Assembly: GCA_900073065.1 (NCBI GenBank)
Contig: FJOG01000008.1
Coordinates: 1,507,353-1,571,352 of the forward strand
Source of the DNA: Phialocephala subalpina
Lineage: Eukaryota; Ascomycota; Leotiomycetes; Helotiales; Mollisiaceae
DNA: 64,000 bases
Direction of reading: 5' to 3'
Shown here: piece by piece, positions 58,083-64,000 of the stretch
Position numbering within the stretch: position 1 is the stretch's first letter
How the letters are laid out: each line of letters opens with the position of its first letter
Position numbers and translations under genes: made by a program
Notes under the pieces: model-generated
What the model saw: only the letters and a program-made list of their open reading frames with translations
Database searches by the model: none
Told to the model about the DNA's origin: nothing

Positions 58083-59376
58083 ATGGCCTCCGCTGGTTTG
58101 AAGGTGACAATTGTTGGAGGCGGCCTGGCCGGCGCCCTTACAGCACGCGTCCTCCGCGAAAACCACAGCGTCACGGTTCTCGAACGGGCAGCGGAAGCGA
58201 TTGAAGCAGGGGCGGCTATCAATGTTGGTCCAAACGGGGTGAGAATTCTCTCGCAGCTGGATTTCGATCGCGAAAGAGTAGGATCCATTTCGGTTGGCAC
58301 GACTCGAACGTGGAAGAAGGATGGAATGTTGGTACAAGACACCCAGGTCGATTTTGAGAAGGACTATGGCGCCCCTTGGTATTTCCAACATCGTGCCGAC
58401 TTGAGAGACGAGTTCCTGCGTCTTGCTTCGGCGCCCAGTGAGGAGTTGGGAATCAAGGGGCAGCCGGCAGTCATCAGATATGGGGAAAAGGTTGTTGATA
58501 TTGACGTTGAGTCTGGGATTGTGACTCTGGAATCTGGAGAGAAGATCGAGTCTGATCTTGTGGTTGGTGAGATATATGATTACAACAAGTCATGATTATT
58601 GCTAACTTGCCTCAGCTGCTGATGGAGTGAAATCCATCGTGAGACCGTTAATCGTGGGCGACAAGGCATTTGACACAGTACGGCCGTCAGGACTCTCAGC
58701 CTTCCGTTTCACTCTTTCCAGAGAAGAGGTCCTCAAAGCTTCACCTGAAATTCGCATTCTCGATAAAAGTCAGCCAGCAACGCTGGAAATGATCTTTGCT
58801 TTCGATCCGTCGAGACGCTCCGCTGTCATGTATCCATGTCGAAACTACGAGTTACTGAATTTCGTCGCCATTGTTCCCGACTCAATGCTCAAGACAGAGA
58901 CGACAGAGTCGTGGTCTGCTCCAGGTGATGTGGCAGAAATGCTGAGTTGCTTTGAGGACTTCCCAAGTTGGTTGCATGATCTTATGAGACTCGGCAAGAA
59001 CATCAAGCTGTGGCAGCTGCGCGATCAAGATCCGCTGCCTTCCTACGTCAAGGGCAGAACTGTATTGATAGGAGATGCAGCGCATGCCATGACTCCACAT
59101 CAGGGACAAGGCGGAACTCAGGCGGTTGAAGATGCGGAAGGATTTCGCCTTTTCAATGATGACAATATTACTCGGGAGGATGTTGGGAAAGTCTTGGCTG
59201 ATTTTGACTCTGTACGACGTCCACGAGCATCTCAGATACAGGAGAACACGAGGAAAGCGGTTGACAAAAGGACGGCAGAAGAGATTTATTCTTTCGCTAA
59301 ATACAACTGGACTTACCCTGGAATTGAAGAGGGATTAAGAAGGGTAAAGGCTGGGGAGACTTTGATTCAATTTTGA
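58083..59376 (+). CDS. FAD-dependent monooxygenase (group A hydroxylase)
   Basis: Exons 58083-58566 and 58616-59376, with a 49-nt GTGAGA...CTCAG intron, encode 414 residues. The FAD loop VTIVGGGLAGALTARVL lies at residues 8-24. The intron falls in the DG motif, which is restored as VVAADGVKSIVR. The ribose-binding motif is VLIGDAAHAMTPHQGQGGTQ, then AVEDAEGF. This is the salicylate-hydroxylase-like class; the other member in the window (10-11.5 kb) has the same motifs but a different exon structure, so they are not recent duplicates. Divergence from the MDR gene suggests the two may act on the same compound, hydroxylation plus reduction, but this is inference. All cofactor motifs are intact. 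Confidence 0.9.
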
Positions 59377-61158
59377 TGTCTCAAGGAACGATATTTGCTC
59401 CTGATATTCTTCGAACTTGACTGCTTTGATGCGATACGTTTCGTTATGATTCCAATTTTCTCTGTTTGTCACATTGCCAGAAATTTCGAGTATTCTGCTC
59501 TCTTACTCGCATAATGATTCAGCGTTATGAGCAGGGACTCGATGCTCGCCGGCCTCGATGCTCGCCGGCCTCGATGCTCGCCGGCCTCGATGCTCGCCGG
59601 CCTCGAACTTGAATTTCTGACCGAGTTGCACTTACGAGGCGGCCCTCGAAGTCAAGTCCGAAGGCCGAGAGGCCGTTTCGAACGTGTCCTCGCTACAGGT
59701 GGCTCCCCCAGGTAGCGGCCGGATGCCAGAACTGCCGCTTCCGGGCTCTTTAGGGTCACCAAACGTGGAGAACTGCTGAGGCGGGAGTGGGGTTGCGGAG
59801 AAGTGGGAGGGAGGAGGTGGCGGGGCCGCTGATTACTCCTTTACAACTCGGCTATTCACATCGAGGATTAGAATGTCATCTATCCCTGCCTCTGCTTGCC
59901 AATACAGCGTCAATTTTTTCTGTCAAGATTTCAACCTTTCCCACTCCGTTTTCTGCAACTATTCTCTTATGTCAGATGTTAATAGCCCAATCAAGCAGAT
60001 TGCCTGCGGGCGTCGAAAGCCGGCGGGCTACATCTCAATCACGCCTGCGTACGTCGCGACGACATGACAGAGCTTACCTTCAAGGACTTGACACACCTCA
60101 AGCAGGTCTTTGCCTCGGAGCATGTCAAGATTATTTCCATCTAGACCCAATTCTCTAAATTGGACAAGCTTACTATTGCTATGTATCCTCATGATATTAT
60201 CGAGAGGTAGATTGGTATGGGATAGAGCAGTCGATTCCCGCAATGTAAAGACGACCTTGAGTTTGTCAAACTGAGTCAAGACTTGCTCATAGAATCACTA
60301 GACATGCTATCAAGAGACTGAAGATGAAGGAGTATCCAAGTACCAAAGTTACTTGTGCCAATCGTCTTCAGTACCAGACAAGGATATTGGAGCTCTGTTG
60401 ACTGATAGCGAGACTGAAGAAACTCCCAATTCGCCGCATCCTGAACCTGGTGTTGGCTGGTTTTGAGCCTTGACAAGATATTCTTTCCTGATTGCTCTGA
60501 TTTTACGTATCAATCATTGCCTCCAAGGGGCATCGCAGGTGACACGAGACGCTCTGATATTTTAGCGGATGAGGTGAGAAAATAGGCCTAGGAAGCCCAG
60601 AAAAGATTGGGAGATTGAAAGCACTTCTTAAAAGTGGAAAGTGAGGAAAGAGGTGAATCATGGGAATGGATTGTCGGCGACATCGATCGAAATGAGAGTC
60701 CATCAACTGCTCGATTTTACACAAGACACCTTGGCTGCTATCCTAATTCTATCTCACTTCGACCTAAGCCACGAAAGGCATACTGTGATATGGGAATCAA
60801 ACCCCTTCATATAGTATACTCCAAGCTACATTCGGGCAATCTGCGGTTGCAAGTGAATGAACGATTCGTGACCATGTTTAGACTCCATACTATCCTATCT
60901 TCCGCTATGATTTCTCTGAAAAGTCGACGATACCGAACACCTTCACATTCCAGCTACTCACCTCCTTCAAACCGTCCGCAGACAACAGAGGTCTGGTAAA
61001 AATAAAAAAAATAACCTTGGGGGCACGTGACAAGAAACGCGAAATTGTGGAGCTCGGCGCGTCTCCCGAAGGAAGCTGTTCGACTTGAATATTTAGGCTT
61101 CACACCTGCACTCGACATCACCACAACCACAACCACGTCGGGCTCTGATCACAAATGG
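59377..61158. other. Intergenic region with a minisatellite and possible gene remnants
   Basis: About 1.8 kb without a supported intact gene. It contains the 16-bp tandem repeat at 59541-59604 and, on the minus strand at about 60476-60028, two adjoining open frames. Their composition is coding-like (LVQFRELGLDGNNLDMLRGK; ANWEFLQSRYQSTELQYPCL), but I cannot place them in a family. Confidence 0.4.
59541..59604. repeat. Perfect 16-bp tandem repeat, four copies
   Basis: The unit GATGCTCGCCGGCCTC occurs four times without a mismatch. Each unit contains GCCGGC, so a single strand could form hairpins. The surrounding sequence is GC-rich as well. Confidence 0.9.
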
Positions 61159-62040
61159 ATGCCTTCCGTTTCCTTGAACAAGATGACGTTCGCCCCAATG
61201 ATCCAATTGAAGATGAGATGGAGCTCTTTCGCAAACACATGGTTGGTACTCAAGCGCGAGGACGCTGCCAGATATTATGAGGAGAAGCTTTGCCGATTGA
61301 AGGAGGAGTATGAGGACCTGCACGACCAGATAACCATTGAGTATAGGAGCCACATCTTGAGAACCTTCTCGTATGCCGATCGAGTCTGCGATCCATTCAG
61401 TATCGCTGACCGGCCGCAGGACCACGGTATAGCAGAGATACGAAAACGTATTGTTCCTGCATATACTTTCGACAAATTTCGAGAGCTTCCTACTGAACTC
61501 CAACTCAGAATTTGGTCCTTTGCATCACGCAGTACAGAGCCACGAATTACCCACCTTCATCGCATGGAGGGCGAAGACACGAACCTCGACTTTCATCGCG
61601 GCTGGCGCTTCCAATATGACCATTTGGTAAACGAATCCATTGGAGTTGAAAACGATAGCCTTTGGTACGACGATCACCATGTCCCTGAAGTCCTGCACAT
61701 CTGCCACGACTCGAGGACAGCAGCTCTGCAGGTCTATACCCGCTTCTGCATGAAATATTACAAGATTTATGAGGGCTACAATGATCTACCTCGAGAGGTT
61801 TACATCAATATGCTGTATGACAGCGCTATCCTCAATCCAATCTCCTCTTTTCTTGCAAGGGTGGTGTTCTGGGAATGCAACCACTCGACTTGGATGGTAT
61901 TTTCGTTTCAATTGTTCGAGCTGTTCCGCCGTAATGTTATGTGTCATTCTGTCCTCTGCCTGTGCATACTAGGGGCGTCTTGTTCCCGTTCGGATTCAGC
62001 TTCAGGATCTTCTGGAACTGGATCCCATATGACCTCGTAA
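61159..62040 (+). CDS. 2EXR-domain protein with a shifted N-terminus
   Basis: A single open frame from ATG 61159 to TAA 62038-62040 gives 293 residues. It contains the helical segment LKREDAARYYEEKLCRLKEE and the 2EXR signature IVPAYTFDKFRELPTELQLR then IWSFASRSTEPRITHL, with HVPEVLHICHDSRTAALQVY later. ATG 61155, four bases earlier and in another frame, opens a stretch (DEMELFRKHM, up to about 61242) that fits the paralogue N-terminus better, so a 1-nt shift near 61242-61254 has probably occurred. After EVYIN near residue 220 the similarity to the 54-kb and 63-kb copies also ends, suggesting a second shift or truncation. It may be a pseudogene, though a long product is still encoded. Confidence 0.55.
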   Translation: MPSVSLNKMTFAPMIQLKMRWSSFANTWLVLKREDAARYYEEKLCRLKEEYEDLHDQITIEYRSHILRTFSYADRVCDPFSIADRPQDHGIAEIRKRIVPAYTFDKFRELPTELQLRIWSFASRSTEPRITHLHRMEGEDTNLDFHRGWRFQYDHLVNESIGVENDSLWYDDHHVPEVLHICHDSRTAALQVYTRFCMKYYKIYEGYNDLPREVYINMLYDSAILNPISSFLARVVFWECNHSTWMVFSFQLFELFRRNVMCHSVLCLCILGASCSRSDSASGSSGTGSHMTS

Positions 62041-62089
62041 CATCCGTCCCGAAATTTAGGCCTTGGTGTTCGTCTCCCTGCGAGAGTCT

Positions 62090-63551
62090 TTATAATGCAT
62101 CCTCACCAATATAGGGACGGTCTTTGTATCCATCCTCAGTTTCACTGTCCTCGATCCTGTCCCTATACTTCTTTCCAGGATGACGCTCCGGACGCGTAAC
62201 CTGTCGACTTGGGCGATGCTTTTGCTTTAATACGCTGATCTGCTTTCTTGTAATTGTGGGTTTCATCCTCGCCTCCGCTTGGGCGTGCCAGGTCGAGTCG
62301 ACATCTTCGTCTTCATGGTTTTCCGGAGGCAATTCAAAGCCGTCCTCCAAATCGGAATCTTCCTCTAGGACTTCGTCGTCGACGCCTTCTCCGGTCTTTC
62401 ATATTACTACCTCCAGCTTCGGAATGACCCAGTGAGGGAGTTCATCCGTTTTAAGTTTATGCAGCTTCCTCTCTGCACGTGCCGCCAGCCAGGAACTCGT
62501 TTTGCATATTTAGTTCCTCGCCGTGGTCTCATACAATAGAACTTCCGACAAAGCTCGAAACTTGTTTCTTCGTAATTTCTGGATTGTGGCGTAAGGAGTA
62601 ATACCGATAACGATTGACTCGAGTTTGGGAAATTCAGCCCAGACTCGTACTGGCTCCGAGATGAACACACGGAAATCGACGATCAGAAATCGGATATTTT
62701 TCAGCCTCATAATATCCCTTTGAACGCGCTGCTGGAGAGGACGAGTGGCATTAAGCTTTACGAATAAGTCGACTAGAATCTTAAAGTTGGTCCAAGCTTC
62801 GCTGCGGAGTCCGCCTATGTAGAAATAGTCGTAAAGTGTGTTGAAATAGGCCTCCCATTTCCTTTCACCGTATGTACCCGGCGAAATGAGGGTATACACT
62901 CTCTGCGCTATGAAGCGAGACTCACAGCAAACCTGAAGTACTGCCGGGACCGTCATCGTACTATCATAATCATTCTCAGCACCTACCGGACAAGGGCCTT
63001 TCACCAGCTTAGGCTCTGAATATTCTGAGTAGAAGTGTGTGGTTGCTTCGGAATGGTCCATGTAGCATATGTTGTTGATCTTAGAGTTGTTCGTGTGTGA
63101 AGCAAAAGACTATATTCTCCATTGGATTTCGGTAGGCAGCTCTTGAACCTGTCCAAGGCGTAGGCTGGAACGACGGTCTTTCGAGCTTGTTCTATTCCCT
63201 GAGACTAGTAGAGTTAGCACGATGTCCACAACAATGTAGGACTCCGAAAGACATACCGAAATTCTGCTGGCGAAAGGATAATAGATGTCGTTCTGTGATT
63301 CTTCTTCTTCTGCCTCATATGCAGCTTTCAATTCCAGGAGCCTTTGCTCATATTCCTTGCGCCTTCTGTCTCTTTCGAGTTTGAAGATATGCTGCTGTTG
63401 GAAGAGCGCAATCTCTTGTTTCTCTCCTGCCGAAAGTTCTCTCCCATCAGATGCCTCCCATGGAGGGGGTAGTTTCTCTCCAGTTATTGAAATCGGCTGG
63501 AGGATCAATGGATACCATCCCCTTTGGCTCGGAATGCGGGGAGCCGGACAT
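62090..63551 (-). pseudogene. 2EXR-domain gene with several nonsense codons and a frameshift
   Basis: From ATG 63551 a short exon probably splices (about 40 nt removed) to ELSAGEKQEIALFQQQHIFK, the helical N-terminus. A clear 58-nt intron (63256-63199, GCTAAC branch) leads to RKTVVPAYALDRF. A 1-nt shift at about 63148-63140 is needed to reach ELPTEIQWRI, which ends in TAG (63112-63110) where the signature requires Trp before SFAS. The same frame then runs through VLQVCCESRFIAQRVYTLI, YFNTLYDYFYIGGL and FPKLESIVIGI to TAA (62512-62510), on through DELPHWVIPKLEVVI to TGA (62401-62399), and into an acidic tail ending at 62090. Four lesions in an otherwise continuous 1.1-kb frame mark it as a fairly young pseudogene. 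Confidence 0.8.
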
Positions 63552-64000
63552 GATGCTTGTGACGGTGAGATGTTATGGTTGAAAGAAGCTCTCGAGATCG
63601 AGAAAACGCGCGCCCTATCGCGATGGCGTCTGGCGGAAACGCGGTGCACGTGATAGCCTTTGCTTCTAGAAAAGGAGGGAAATGAGGAACGAATTGATTG
63701 AACTTAAGAGAAGTTGTCAGGCGGCCGAACACTAGGAAAAGTTGTTATGGACAGGGGTCTTAACGCACAGGGTAAGACCCTATCACATTATTTCCCTGCA
63801 GCTTCAGCTGTGATTCTGTGCAGAAAACTGTGCACGTGACAGACGCGTCTCTTCGCAACCGAGATTGAAACACCGCGTTCTAGCTTCCTACAACTCAACC
63901 AACACCCATCGAAGCATCGCCGAACAAACTATGGTCAGAGACTCAGGGCACATAATTGGGATGCCGACAATTGGTTTTTTTGTGTCATCTTATGCCGCGC
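63552..64000. other. Right-edge region
   Basis: The 449 nt upstream of the decayed 2EXR gene hold no complete gene. An ATG at 63931 (MVRDSGHIIGMPTIGFFVSS) opens a plus-strand frame that runs off the window. It could be the start of a gene, but 23 codons are too few to judge. CACGTG occurs near 63648 and 63833. Confidence 0.35.

Noticed and set aside
59541..59604. CRISPR-like array
   Set aside because: The repeats are directly adjacent without spacers, and the genome is eukaryotic.
60028..60476. Two adjoining minus-strand frames considered as an F-box or LRR gene
   Set aside because: No identifiable domain, no clean splice between them and no convincing start; mentioned only as possible remnants.
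61371..61419. Possible intron in the 61-kb 2EXR gene (GTATGC...CGCTGAC...GCAG)
   Set aside because: Its removal shifts the frame into a stop, whereas reading through keeps the 2EXR domain intact.

Overview
The window looks like a filamentous ascomycete nuclear genome. Introns are short (about 40-60 nt, a few near 100) with GT-AG ends and CTRAC-like branch sites. Gene families include Zn2Cys6 regulators, a HET-domain relic, a Goodbye/NACHT STAND protein, 2EXR proteins, GH72 and GH20 enzymes and FAD monooxygenases. An AT-rich block carries many TAG/TAA codons of the kind repeat-induced point mutation (RIP) produces. The lineage-expanded F-box-like family suggests Leotiomycetes (Helotiales); that placement is an inference. 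Two assembly gaps are present (28037-28317 and 55672-56521).

Layout. 1-9 kb: the 3' end of an unidentified gene, a Zn2Cys6 regulator, a sterol-desaturase/CER1-like protein, a broken small secreted protein gene, a Gfd2-type DEDDh nuclease-like protein and an F-box-like gene. 10-14 kb: a salicylate-hydroxylase-like FAD monooxygenase and a decayed HET gene. 15-16.6 kb: an odd non-genic block with ten copies of TGTTGGA. 16.6-24.2 kb: a gene-poor stretch leading into a large Zn2Cys6 regulator (24.3-27.3 kb). 29-30 kb: a WDR83/MORG1-like WD40 protein. 31-45 kb: an accessory block with three F-box-like paralogues, a 2.9-kb AT-rich TIR element with an integrase-like relic, and a 1517-residue Goodbye-NACHT-TPR-ZZ NLR-like gene. 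46-53 kb: a 2EXR gene, a secreted GH20 hexosaminidase and a membrane-anchored GH72 enzyme. 54-64 kb: three decaying 2EXR paralogues around a divergent oxidoreductase/monooxygenase pair.

How the parts fit. Housekeeping or enzymatic genes (WD40, GH20, GH72, MDR, FAD monooxygenases, nuclease-like) have coherent multi-exon models that I could splice in frame. They are interleaved with self/non-self and rapidly duplicating families (HET, NLR, F-box-like, 2EXR). Several of these carry nonsense codons or frameshifts, many explicable by CpA-to-TpA changes. The most notable items are the intact NLR with the degraded element ending 120 bp upstream of its start codon, the element itself, the TGTTGGA block, and the graded decay of the 2EXR family. 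All coordinates and splice sites were derived by eye; exon ends may be off by a base or two where noted.
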